The notes under the pieces were generated by a model, which ran no database searches, was not told the origin of the DNA, and saw only the letters and a program-made list of their open reading frames with translations. Below, piece after piece: positions 1-7,203 of a stretch of 20,820 bases of DNA (its first letter is position 1; every line of letters begins with the position of its first letter). Source of the stretch: Litorivivens sp041625495 (GTDB taxonomy: Bacteria; Pseudomonadota; Gammaproteobacteria; Pseudomonadales; Spongiibacteraceae); NCBI RefSeq assembly GCF_041625495.1, contig NZ_JBFJTH010000058.1, positions 1 to 20,820 of the forward strand, read 5' to 3'. The position numbers were made by a program, and so were the translations under genes.

Positions 1-276
1 AAAACCGCTACAGAACCACAGTGCGGAGCCACTCATTAGCCATTTCAATGGCAGGCGGTCAACCGCAACACCTAGCACGGGACTGAGCAAACCCGCACTC
101 AACGTAGTCACAGTCACACCGAGAACCTGAACCATGGCGCTAGCACCAAACTCCCGACCGATCGGCAAGGCGATGACACTGTATGCGGTATACACGCTAG
201 CCAAACACAACATCTGCAATACAAAAACCGCCGCAACCTGGTACCAACCACGGTAGATTCCCTGCAAATTGTTCAC
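1..276 (-). CDS. MFS transporter, N-terminal part (truncated by window edge)
   Basis: The first 92 codons of a reverse-strand gene are present and run open off the left edge. The start is a GTG at 274-276 preceded on the minus strand by GAGGGG five bases upstream, a good ribosome-binding site; this gene is easily missed because of the non-ATG start and truncation. The protein begins MNNLQGIYRGWYQVAAVFVL, has a hydrophobic first helix at about residues 12-33, and continues with a second hydrophobic stretch and the motif LSPVLGVAVDR at about residues 65-75. That matches the loop 2-3 G-x-x-x-D-R signature of the major facilitator superfamily. It would be an inner-membrane secondary transporter. 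The substrate cannot be read from this fragment. It is divergent from the thiolase gene and shares with it an intergenic region carrying the proposed operator, so it may take up the compound degraded by this locus. Confidence 0.8.
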   Translation of the reverse strand, partial: MNNLQGIYRGWYQVAAVFVLQMLCLASVYTAYSVIALPIGREFGASAMVQVLGVTVTTLSAGLLSPVLGVAVDRLPLKWLMSGSALWFCSGF

Positions 277-360
277 ACCAGCCCCTCACTCTCTCGACCC
301 CAGCGCGCCAGGCCGTTGAATTAACAAAAGTGATACGATAGCATCCTTGCCCTTTAATAA

Positions 361-375
361 GACAACCCTGTTGAC
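361..375. promoter_or_regulatory. Candidate operator 1 (MFS/thiolase intergenic region)
   Basis: GACAACCCTGTTGAC, 14 of 15 matches to the consensus GACAACACTGTTGAC built from the sites in this window. CAAC and GTTG arms face each other around a 3-base centre. It lies 79 bp from the thiolase ATG and 92 bp from the MFS GTG (centre to start). On the minus strand the TTGTCT within it could be a -35 for the MFS gene, but the -10 is poor, and no convincing -10 follows TTGACT on the plus strand. It is the only notable element in this intergenic region. Confidence 0.55.
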
Positions 376-446
376 TACACTATGCGATCGCGGCAATCCA
401 ACCTGCGACCGACCAACGACCCATTCCGCACACAGTGAGCCCAGCT

Positions 447-1631
447 ATGAGAGAAGCCGTTATTGTTTCCACCGCCCGTACTCCAATCGGCAAAGCCTTC
501 CGGGGCGCCCTGAATAATATGAAGTCACCTACGTTGATGGCTCATTCCATACGCGCCGCCGTTGAACGCGCTGGCATTGAGGGTGCTGAAATTGACGATT
601 GTGTGATTGGCTCGGTACTGACCGCCGGCACCGCTGGCCTGAATATCGGTCGCCTGTCGGCGCTGGCGGCGGGCTTGCCCAACACCGTACCTGGCCAGAC
701 GATCGATCGGCAGTGCTCGTCTGGACTGATGTCCATAGCTACCGCCGCTAAACAGATCATTGTCGACGGACAGGACATCGTGGTGGCCGGGGGACAGGAA
801 AATATCACCGCCCTGAACCAGCAGTTCTTTCAGATGGCCTGGGATGCGCAGGACGAAGACTTGGTGAAATTGCATCCACACACCTATATGGCCATGCTGG
901 AAACCGCAGAGACCGTAAGCCGTAATTACAAGATAAGCCGCGACGCTCAAGATGAATTTTCCCTGCTGTCACAGCAGCGTACGGCAGCCGCCCAAGCCGC
1001 CGGCAAGTTCAACGATGAAATTGTGCCGATTACGGCAACCAAGAAGGTCGTAAACAAAGAGACCAAGGAAGTCACCTTCGAAGAAGTCACGCTGAGCCAG
1101 GACGAGGGCAACCGTCCATCAACCACACTGGAAAGCCTGCAAAGCCTGCAGCCTGTCATTGAAGGTGGTCACGTGACAGCGGGTAACGCCAGCCAACTCT
1201 CCGACGGCTCATCCGCCTGCGTGGTGATGGACAGCAAACTCGCCGAACAGCGTGGCCTGCAGCCTCTGGGCATCTACCGCGGTATGGCGGTGGCAGGCAA
1301 TGCCCCCGAGGAAATGGGGATTGCTCCCATCTACGCCATCCCTAAACTCCTCAAACAGCACGGTCTGAAAATTGACGATATCGGCCTGTGGGAGCTAAAC
1401 GAAGCCTTTGCCTGCCAGGCTCTGTATTGCCGCGACCACCTGGGTATTGATCCTGACAAATACAATGTTAACGGCGGCGCTATCTCCATCGGCCACCCCT
1501 ACGGCATGACCGGTGCACGCATGACCGGCCACGCACTGCTCGAAGGCAAGCGCCGTGGCGTGAAATATGTCGTGATTTCGATGTGTATCGGCGGTGGTAT
1601 GGGGGCAGCCGGCCTGTTTGAGGTAGCCTGA
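447..1631 (+). CDS. Acetyl-CoA C-acyltransferase (thiolase)
   Basis: Degradative thiolase that cleaves a 3-oxoacyl-CoA with CoA, releasing acetyl-CoA (or another short acyl-CoA) and a shortened acyl-CoA; cytoplasmic. With the ATG at 447 the protein has 394 residues, normal for the family. An upstream in-frame GTG at 435 lacks a ribosome-binding site, while GTGAG precedes 447, and MREAVIVSTARTPIGKA is a typical thiolase start. Visible catalytic residues are nucleophile Cys90 in DRQCSSG, the NEAFA motif at 318-322, His350 in GGAISIGHP, and Cys380 in SMCIGGGMG. All are intact. Biosynthetic and degradative thiolases look alike at this level; the neighbouring acyl-CoA dehydrogenases and ligase favour degradation. 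A TauD-type dioxygenase follows 122 bp downstream with its own promoter. The chain length or ring substrate is unknown. Confidence 0.93.
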   Translation: MREAVIVSTARTPIGKAFRGALNNMKSPTLMAHSIRAAVERAGIEGAEIDDCVIGSVLTAGTAGLNIGRLSALAAGLPNTVPGQTIDRQCSSGLMSIATAAKQIIVDGQDIVVAGGQENITALNQQFFQMAWDAQDEDLVKLHPHTYMAMLETAETVSRNYKISRDAQDEFSLLSQQRTAAAQAAGKFNDEIVPITATKKVVNKETKEVTFEEVTLSQDEGNRPSTTLESLQSLQPVIEGGHVTAGNASQLSDGSSACVVMDSKLAEQRGLQPLGIYRGMAVAGNAPEEMGIAPIYAIPKLLKQHGLKIDDIGLWELNEAFACQALYCRDHLGIDPDKYNVNGGAISIGHPYGMTGARMTGHALLEGKRRGVKYVVISMCIGGGMGAAGLFEVA

Positions 1632-1644
1632 CACACTAGTGCCA

Positions 1645-1665
1645 CTTGCGGCTGCCCGTCGCAAG
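1645..1665. other. Short hairpin between thiolase and dioxygenase genes
   Basis: CTTGCG at 1645-1650 pairs perfectly with CGCAAG at 1660-1665 around a 9-base loop. It starts 13 bases after the thiolase stop and ends 11 bases before candidate operator 2. No T-run follows, so it is not a standard intrinsic terminator. It may protect the 3' end of the thiolase message or be incidental. Confidence 0.3.
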
Positions 1666-1676
1666 CGGCGCCATTA

Positions 1677-1691
1677 GACACCATTGTTGAC
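1677..1691. promoter_or_regulatory. Candidate operator 2 (upstream of TauD-type gene)
   Basis: GACACCATTGTTGAC, 13 of 15 matches to the window consensus GACAACACTGTTGAC. Its right arm overlaps the -35 hexamer of the predicted promoter at 1687-1715, the position expected for a repressor site. Its centre is 70 bp from the ATG of the dioxygenase gene. Confidence 0.55.
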
Positions 1692-1715
1692 CAACACTGA
1701 TTTCTCTTGTACATT
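1687..1715 (+). promoter_or_regulatory. Predicted sigma-70 promoter of TauD-type gene
   Basis: TTGACC (1687-1692, 5 of 6 to consensus), a 17-base spacer, and TACATT (1710-1715, 4 of 6). Transcription would start near 1722, about 30 bases before the ATG at 1754. The -35 lies within operator 2. Confidence 0.5.
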
Positions 1716-1753
1716 CATGGCTTCGTCGAATTACCCAGCACCGGGAGTTGACC

Positions 1754-2569
1754 ATGACCTTCAGCACACGTGATTTGAGCCCTCGCATCGGCACCGAAAT
1801 TCAAGCCGATATCGACACCCTACTAAGCGGCAAACACGCGGCGGAGATTCGCGACATTCTCGAGCAGCGCGGCGTCGTGGTATTCAAAGAAGTGCACATG
1901 AGCGACGAACAGCAGCTCGCCTTTACCGGAACGCTGGGCAATGTAATCGACGAAGGTGAAAAAGGTGTTTACAAAGTAACACTGGATACTAAAGAAAACC
2001 CGCAAGCGGACTATCTCAAAGGCGCATTTTTCTGGCACATTGACGGCACCACACTGGATGTACCTATTCTGGCCTCCATCCTCAGCGCGAAAAAACTGTC
2101 AGAAACCGGCGGCGACACCGAGTTCAGTAATACCTATGCCGCTTACGAGGATTTAAGCGAAGAAGACAAAGCCAAATACGACAATCTGAAAGTCGTACAC
2201 AGTCTCGAAAATGCTCAACAATATGTTCACCCGGAGCCCAGCTACGAAACCATGCAGATGTGGCGCCGGGTGCCTTCCAATACCCTACCGCTCGTGTGGA
2301 AACACAAATCCGGTCGCAACTCGCTGGTCCTGGGATCAACAGCGGCTTACGTTGAAGGCATGGAATATCAGGCCGGACGCGAACTGCTGGTGAAGCTGCG
2401 CGACTACGCAACCCAACCGCAGTTTGTGTATCGCCACAAATGGAACGTGGGAGACCTGGTAATCTGGGACAACACCGGCACCATGCACCGCGCAACGCGA
2501 TACCCGCTGGACAGCGGCCGCATGATGCACCGCACCAAACTTGCCGGCGAAGAGTCGTTTAGCGGCTAA
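1754..2569 (+). CDS. TauD/TfdA-family 2-oxoglutarate-dependent dioxygenase
   Basis: Non-haem Fe(II)/2-oxoglutarate dioxygenase that would hydroxylate an organic substrate, with succinate and CO2 as co-products; cytoplasmic. The ATG at 1754 follows GGGAG by six bases; a TTG two codons upstream is less likely. The 271-residue protein is the usual TauD size. The iron-binding triad is complete: His95 and Asp97 in FFWHIDGTT, and distal His245 in TGTMHRA. Arg256 and Arg260 in GRMMHRTKLAG match the 2-oxoglutarate-binding arginines, with the same 15-residue spacing from the distal His as in taurine dioxygenase. Family members act on taurine, alkyl sulfates, phenoxyacetates and other carboxylates, so the family alone does not give the substrate. 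No sulfonate transport or sulfur-assimilation gene is nearby. The shared operator and thiolase neighbour suggest an initial or ring/chain hydroxylation in the catabolic pathway. Confidence 0.9.
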   Translation: MTFSTRDLSPRIGTEIQADIDTLLSGKHAAEIRDILEQRGVVVFKEVHMSDEQQLAFTGTLGNVIDEGEKGVYKVTLDTKENPQADYLKGAFFWHIDGTTLDVPILASILSAKKLSETGGDTEFSNTYAAYEDLSEEDKAKYDNLKVVHSLENAQQYVHPEPSYETMQMWRRVPSNTLPLVWKHKSGRNSLVLGSTAAYVEGMEYQAGRELLVKLRDYATQPQFVYRHKWNVGDLVIWDNTGTMHRATRYPLDSGRMMHRTKLAGEESFSG

Positions 2570-2581
2570 CAGTTCTCGACT

Positions 2582-2667
2582 GCAGCGGCGCCTCTACTTT
2601 GTTGATATGTTGGCATCTGTACATGTGGACCTAGAGACTAGAAATTAGAGTGCCCCGCTGCTTTTTT
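2582..2667 (+). terminator. Possible terminator between convergent genes (weak)
   Basis: Between the TauD-type gene and the convergent receptor gene, GCAGCGG at 2582-2588 is complementary to CCGCTGC at 2655-2661, which is followed at once by six T (2662-2667). The arms are 66 bases apart, so this is an unusually long-range stem. The T-run position supports termination on the plus strand, but the distance makes it doubtful. Confidence 0.25.
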
Positions 2668-2683
2668 CAACCTTCACCAAACA

Positions 2684-5017
2684 TCACCACCGATACCCCA
2701 ACGAAACGCCAAATATCCTATCTGCCCCCATCGACATATTGTGCACAATATCCCGGCGATCACCCGACAGGGTCAGGGGAATCAGGTTACGCACATAACG
2801 CTGAGCAAATAGATTGTTCACATAGCCCGCAATCTCGTAGCGCGCGCCGGCACCAGTCCAGCCCAGACGCATATCCCACACACTATAGGCGCCCAGTACG
2901 GTGGTAGGCTGCTGCTCGTTGGTGAACTGCACATCGTCCTGCCAGCGCCCCGTTACCTGGCCATACAACGCCGAGCCTGAGTCAAATAGATGATCGTAAC
3001 GAGTGGTCAAAGAAGCGCTGCGCTTGGGTGCGTTGGCCAGCACGCCGCCACTCACGTCCTGAGCATCACAGCTGCCGTCGCCATCGCTATCAATCGCCCC
3101 TCCCTCATTCGGCCCCTGACCGGGAAAACACTGGGTGATAAAATCGTTATAGATTGCTCGGTTAAACAGCACAGAGCCCACCACTGAAAGCTCCGGTATG
3201 GGCCGGGCATGGAACTCAATTTCTACACCGCGCGTCTCCAACTCGCCTGCGTTATCCAGCCGATGCGATACAATTGAGCCAGTATTTTCCAGATCTCTTA
3301 TCTGCGCTTGAAAATCCTCGAAGTAAGTCAGAAAAGCCGTGGCGTTAAGCTCCAGCCTATTATTAAACAGCCGGGATTTTACGCCTACTTCGTACGACCT
3401 AGCCTTCTCCGGGTCAACCGGGTTAGCCAATGCCTGCGCGGGGTCTTCCCCGGCGACATCAAACGTAGCGCCACGATACCCCGTGGAGATTGCCGCATAC
3501 AGATTGACGTTTTCGTTCCAGTCCAGCATTAACGCCAGCTTTCCCGTCACGGTTTCATCAGTAACTGTTGCCCGCGTAGCCGCAAACTCGCTGCTGGTTG
3601 CCGTCGCATTGGTTGTCGCATGCGCCAATCGCGAGGTACGCTCCAGCAGCACGCTCACCTCCTCATCGATAAAGCGCGCACCAACAGTCAAATGCCAACG
3701 ATCGTCGAAATGCCAGGTGCCTTCAGCAAAAACACCAAGATTGCTTATATCCACCTCTGCATCGCGGGTATCGTACTGGCTCACCGCATCATTGCCGCCC
3801 AACCCGTCACCAATACCAATGGGAACCAGCCCTGGTGCCACCGTACCGGCAATCACCGCCGCAGACAGATCTTCAATCGCTCGGTCGTAATCTTCCGTTA
3901 CGCGATTATCAAACCACAGCATTCCCGCCGTATATTCGAACACCGGATTGTTGGCGGAGGTTAACCGCAATTCTTGGGTAAAGGTTTCAATCTCTATTTC
4001 TGAATAATTATTACTCAGGTCCACTCGAGCACCATCGAGTGCAGCGGCAGTGATATTGTCATCGTTGATAGAACGTCGAAATCCTGTCACGGAGCTTAGC
4101 ACCATGCTTTCCAGATCCCAATCCACCGCTAACGAAGCCGCCTTACCGTCCGCATCAGACACATTGTCACCCGCACTTCTGCCCTGCCGATTTTCGTCAC
4201 TGAACTGTATCGGGCGACTGCGCTCGCGCAGCGACGGATTGCCACTTCGATAAGTGAGTACTTCACCTGTACCGTCCCGTCGCTGCGCCTCCAGATTAAG
4301 ACGTAAGGACAAAGTATCGGAGGCGTTCCAGCGCAGCTTACCGCGCACCCCTAACTGCTCGGATTTTGGCACATGATCTGCGCGCGATACGTCTTCCAGA
4401 TGACCATCACGCTGACTGGCAAATGCCGTTATCCGCAATCCCAGCGTATCTGTCAGCGGCCCGCTTGCGGTACCCTGCAGCTTTGTGAAACTACCGGGGA
4501 AATCATCGGGATGTTCAATATTGAAGCGCAGCCGAGCTTCAAATTCTTGCGCCGGATCACGGGTAATCACGTGCACCAGCCCCGCTGAAGCATTTTTCCC
4601 GAACAGTGTTCCCTGTGGTCCGCGCAGTACCTCCACCCGCTCAATATCGGCAAAATCAAAATTCATCTGACTGTTTCGCGCTAACGGCACGCCATCGAGC
4701 ATTACCGACACATTGGGTTCCACCGCGACACTGTAGACATTGGTGCCAACGCCTCGAATATTGACGGAGCTGTTAATGTAAGCATCAGCGGTAAAACGCA
4801 ATGACGGTACAATCTTCGCCAGATCTTCAATATTGTTGATTTCACTGGCTTCTATTCGCTCGCGTCCCACCGCGCTTACCGCCATCGGCACATCCTGAAG
4901 ATTTTGCTCTCGCTTCTGGGCCGTCACCACCACCTCTTCAAGCTGGGCTCGAGCCTTTAACGGAAGGAAAAGTGTGGGCAGCAGGGCTGCCAGCAACGGC
5001 ACAAGTAACTTGTTCAT
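2684..5017 (-). CDS. TonB-dependent outer-membrane receptor
   Basis: Outer-membrane 22-strand beta-barrel with plug that takes up a large or hydrophobic nutrient using TonB/ExbBD energy. I use the ATG at 5017, giving 777 residues, because it places a clean signal peptide at the N-terminus (hydrophobic core at about 4-20, probable cleavage after KARA at 24). The TTG at 5047 would add ten polar residues. The mature start carries the TonB box EEVVVTAQKREQ (27-38), followed by plug features: NIRGVGTN, VMLDGVPLAR, and IERVEVLRGPQGTLFGKNASAG. The C-terminus ends GVSLGYRW, the expected aromatic final residue. The CirA/FecA-like plug does not define the ligand, and receptors of this style are common for plant or animal lipids, terpenoids and steroids as well as siderophores. 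It is divergent from the acyl-CoA ligase, with an operator between them, pointing to substrate import rather than iron uptake. Confidence 0.93.
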   Translation of the reverse strand: MNKLLVPLLAALLPTLFLPLKARAQLEEVVVTAQKREQNLQDVPMAVSAVGRERIEASEINNIEDLAKIVPSLRFTADAYINSSVNIRGVGTNVYSVAVEPNVSVMLDGVPLARNSQMNFDFADIERVEVLRGPQGTLFGKNASAGLVHVITRDPAQEFEARLRFNIEHPDDFPGSFTKLQGTASGPLTDTLGLRITAFASQRDGHLEDVSRADHVPKSEQLGVRGKLRWNASDTLSLRLNLEAQRRDGTGEVLTYRSGNPSLRERSRPIQFSDENRQGRSAGDNVSDADGKAASLAVDWDLESMVLSSVTGFRRSINDDNITAAALDGARVDLSNNYSEIEIETFTQELRLTSANNPVFEYTAGMLWFDNRVTEDYDRAIEDLSAAVIAGTVAPGLVPIGIGDGLGGNDAVSQYDTRDAEVDISNLGVFAEGTWHFDDRWHLTVGARFIDEEVSVLLERTSRLAHATTNATATSSEFAATRATVTDETVTGKLALMLDWNENVNLYAAISTGYRGATFDVAGEDPAQALANPVDPEKARSYEVGVKSRLFNNRLELNATAFLTYFEDFQAQIRDLENTGSIVSHRLDNAGELETRGVEIEFHARPIPELSVVGSVLFNRAIYNDFITQCFPGQGPNEGGAIDSDGDGSCDAQDVSGGVLANAPKRSASLTTRYDHLFDSGSALYGQVTGRWQDDVQFTNEQQPTTVLGAYSVWDMRLGWTGAGARYEIAGYVNNLFAQRYVRNLIPLTLSGDRRDIVHNMSMGADRIFGVSLGYRW

Positions 5018-5104
5018 ACGTTCAGCTTCGTTGTTATGATATTTCAACGCGGGAATCCGCCGTGCCTTCCCACCCCGATGCTGCTATAGTAGCGGTTAAT
5101 ATAA

Positions 5105-5119
5105 GACAACACTGTTGCC
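5105..5119. promoter_or_regulatory. Candidate operator 3 (receptor/ligase intergenic region)
   Basis: GACAACACTGTTGCC, 14 of 15 matches to the window consensus and nearly a perfect odd-centred palindrome; only the second and fourteenth bases break symmetry. Its centre is 59 bp from the ligase ATG and 95 bp from the receptor ATG. The flank TTAATATAA before it resembles TTTAATAA before operator 1, so similarity extends beyond the 15-mer. TATAGT at 5085-5090 looks like a -10 but has no good -35 partner. Confidence 0.6.
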
Positions 5120-5170
5120 TAATAAGCAATACCTCTTTTGGAAACCCGGTACAGACACAAAGACAGCCTC

Positions 5171-6790
5171 ATGAAGCGACTTAAACCAGACACCGCCCGC
5201 TCTGCACGCTTTTCAGCCCTGAAAGATGCCGCCTATGCAGACGGACATTGGGTCAGCACCACACTGGCTGATGCCCTGCGGGAAGCCGCCAATACCACCC
5301 CTGAGAGAGTACTTTTGGTAGACGGTGATGTGCGGCTCGACTGCAGGACCCTGCACACTCAGGCAAGCCACCTGGCCAAGTTGCTACTATCCAGGGCACC
5401 CAGCGGCAGCGTCGTGTCATTTATGCTACCGAACTGGCATGAAGCCGCTGTCATCTACCTAGCATCAACCTTGGCGGGCATGGTCGCCAACCCGGTGCTA
5501 CCCAATCTACGTGGTCGCGAACTGCGCTTTATTCTTGAGGACGCCGACAGCCGATTTCTGTTTGTTCCAGCCCAGTTCCGTAAATTTGACTACCGCAGCC
5601 TCGCCGATGAGGTAATCGCCGAACTGGAGCTGCCTCCTGAAGTGATCGTTCTGCGCGGCAGCCCTGGTCACCATACCGCCTTTGACACCCTGCTCCAGGC
5701 CGAGACGCCCGCCATCGAACTCCCCAGACTGAACCCGGACGATATCAGAATGGTGATGTATACCTCTGGCACCACCGGCCGCGCCAAGGGCGTGCTGCAC
5801 AGCCATAACACCCTACACGCCCTGATACAGCAGCTCGGAAAGCACTGGCGCATAGATCAAGGCGATGCCTTTTTAGTGCCCTCGCCCATTAGCCATATCG
5901 GCGGTTCAATTTATGCGTTTGAGTGCCCCTTGTTGTTAGGCAGCCGCGCGGTATTGATGGAAGCCTGGCAACCAGAACCCGCTATCGATCTGATGGAAGC
6001 CGAGGGCTGCACCCATATGGCCGGAGCCACGCCATTTCTGGAACAGTTGTTGGCAGCGGCACGTAGCAAAAACACGCACCTGCAAAAACTGAAAACCTTC
6101 ATCTGTGGCGGCGCCGCCGTACCGCCACAATTGATTCGTGAAGCCGCAGACTACTTCCCCAATGCCTGCGTTACCCGAGTTTACGGTTCTACTGAAGTAC
6201 CCGTAACCACGGTTGGCGCACCTCTGCCTAACGAGCTGGAATTTGCTGCAGACACCGATGGTCGCGCCGGCATCGCTTTGATCAAGCTGGCAGAACACCC
6301 TGCGGCGCTACCGGGCGAAGGCGAGATCTGCGCCAAAGGTCCGCAGATGTTGTTGGGCTATTTACATGCCGAAGACGACACTAAAAGCTTTGACGACGAA
6401 GGCTATTTCCGCACCGGCGATATCGGTCGCTATATTGGTGACTACATACAAGTCACCGGCCGAGCCAAAGATATCATCATTCGCAACGGCGAGAATATTT
6501 CACCCAAAGAACTCGAAGACTTACTGCTGGAACATACCGATATTGTGGATATCGCCATCGTCGGCCGCCCTCACCCCAAAACCGGTGAGCGGGTTTGCGC
6601 GGTCATTGTTGCCGAGGGCGACAAAATGCTAGATGTGAAAGCCCTGCTTGAGTTTTTGGTGGCGCGCAATGTGGCCAAATTCAAGATACCGGAACAGGTA
6701 GATATATGGGAGAGCCTGCCTCGCAATGCCTCAGGCAAGGTGCTCAAGCACGAAATTCGCGCTGCGTTGATTAAAAACAGCAAAGACTGA
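5171..6790 (+). CDS. Acyl-CoA synthetase (AMP-forming), cyclohexanecarboxylate/medium-chain type
   Basis: ATP-dependent ligase that activates a carboxylic acid to its CoA thioester via an acyl-adenylate; cytoplasmic. I chose the ATG at 5171 (539 residues); the upstream TTG at 5138 has no ribosome-binding site and sits close to the operator. Adenylate-forming motifs in order: YTSGTTGRAKG at 197-207 (phosphate loop), GSTEVP, YFRTGDIGRY, the hinge RAKDIIIRNGENISPKELE, and PRNASGKVLK with catalytic Lys523. The N-terminal half, with SFMLPNWHEAAVIYLASTLAG and NPVLPNLRGREL, resembles FadK/AliA-like ligases for medium-chain or alicyclic acids more than long-chain FadD; this is a family impression. 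It is probably the gateway enzyme that commits the substrate to CoA-dependent breakdown. It is divergent from the TonB receptor gene. Confidence 0.92.
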   Translation: MKRLKPDTARSARFSALKDAAYADGHWVSTTLADALREAANTTPERVLLVDGDVRLDCRTLHTQASHLAKLLLSRAPSGSVVSFMLPNWHEAAVIYLASTLAGMVANPVLPNLRGRELRFILEDADSRFLFVPAQFRKFDYRSLADEVIAELELPPEVIVLRGSPGHHTAFDTLLQAETPAIELPRLNPDDIRMVMYTSGTTGRAKGVLHSHNTLHALIQQLGKHWRIDQGDAFLVPSPISHIGGSIYAFECPLLLGSRAVLMEAWQPEPAIDLMEAEGCTHMAGATPFLEQLLAAARSKNTHLQKLKTFICGGAAVPPQLIREAADYFPNACVTRVYGSTEVPVTTVGAPLPNELEFAADTDGRAGIALIKLAEHPAALPGEGEICAKGPQMLLGYLHAEDDTKSFDDEGYFRTGDIGRYIGDYIQVTGRAKDIIIRNGENISPKELEDLLLEHTDIVDIAIVGRPHPKTGERVCAVIVAEGDKMLDVKALLEFLVARNVAKFKIPEQVDIWESLPRNASGKVLKHEIRAALIKNSKD

Positions 6791-6931
6791 ACCATCGGCT
6801 TGTACAGGCTTTAGATCTATGACCTGCCAGATCATTCAATGGCAACACCCTTACGCCGTTTATACTTTTTAACGACCTGTCCCGCCTTGCTGCACAACAG
6901 CTAAACTCGTTTGTTATTAAGTTCCTGACCC

Positions 6932-7057
6932 TCACGGCGAAGCCTTACGCTTAATGGCCTCGTGCCGAAACTTGAATAGCGTTGCCAAACGATCTTCATC
7001 AAGCGACTCGGTATCAAGAAAGGCATTTTCGATATTAGATTTATCGATTTCCGTCAT
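6932..7057 (-). CDS. Possible small protein, 41 aa, unrecognised
   Basis: An ATG at 7055-7057 opens a 41-codon reverse frame ending in TGA at 6932-6934. The product starts MTEIDKSNIENAFLDTESLD and ends FRHEAIKRKASP. It has an acidic, probably helical first half and a basic tail, with no membrane segment or signal. Another short reverse frame ends AERQKLRDAR and overlaps this start by ATGA, which can indicate translational coupling, but that frame opens only a few codons earlier after a TAG. The ribosome-binding site is poor. It could be a real small gene, the tail of a decayed gene, or chance. I do not recognise it. Confidence 0.25.
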   Translation of the reverse strand: MTEIDKSNIENAFLDTESLDEDRLATLFKFRHEAIKRKASP

Positions 7058-7165
7058 CTGGCGTCACGTAGTTTTTGACGCTCAGCCACAATCAGTAAAC
7101 GCCAGTTACAGCTTTGTGCCTATGGATTAATCGACAAAGCGTATGCATTTTTCCGCGCGGGTCGA

Positions 7166-7196
7166 CTGCTTCCGGGCAAAACGGCACCGGAAGCAG
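7166..7196 (-). terminator. Perfect 10-bp hairpin after amidohydrolase stop
   Basis: CTGCTTCCGG (7166-7175) pairs perfectly with CCGGAAGCAG (7187-7196) around an 11-base loop. On the minus strand it begins 7 bases after the amidohydrolase stop codon. No T-run follows directly, so it is either an imperfect intrinsic terminator or a 3'-end protecting stem-loop. Confidence 0.5.
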
Positions 7197-7203
7197 AATC
7201 CAC

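Larger units (their letters stand above)
6791..7203. other. 413-bp intergenic region, ligase/amidohydrolase (convergent 3' ends)
   Basis: Between two convergent genes. It contains a possible 41-codon reverse ORF (6932-7057) and a strong hairpin (7166-7196) just after the amidohydrolase stop. I see no operator copy, no good promoter, and no T-run hairpin following the ligase gene. It is AT-richer than its neighbours and may hold remnants of a lost gene, but no known product can be recognised. Confidence 0.5.

Noticed and set aside
435..446. Upstream GTG start for the thiolase
   Set aside because: No ribosome-binding site; the added residues MSPA are not usual and the ATG at 447 has GTGAG upstream.
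1754..2569. Naming the dioxygenase gene tauD
   Set aside because: Only the family is supported; taurine specificity and sulfonate context are missing.
2582..2667. Confident terminator for the TauD-type gene
   Set aside because: The complementary arms are 66 bases apart; kept only as a low-confidence feature because of the adjacent T-run.
5018..5047. TTG start extending the TonB receptor by ten residues
   Set aside because: It puts a charged polar stretch before the signal peptide; the ATG at 5017 gives a standard signal sequence.
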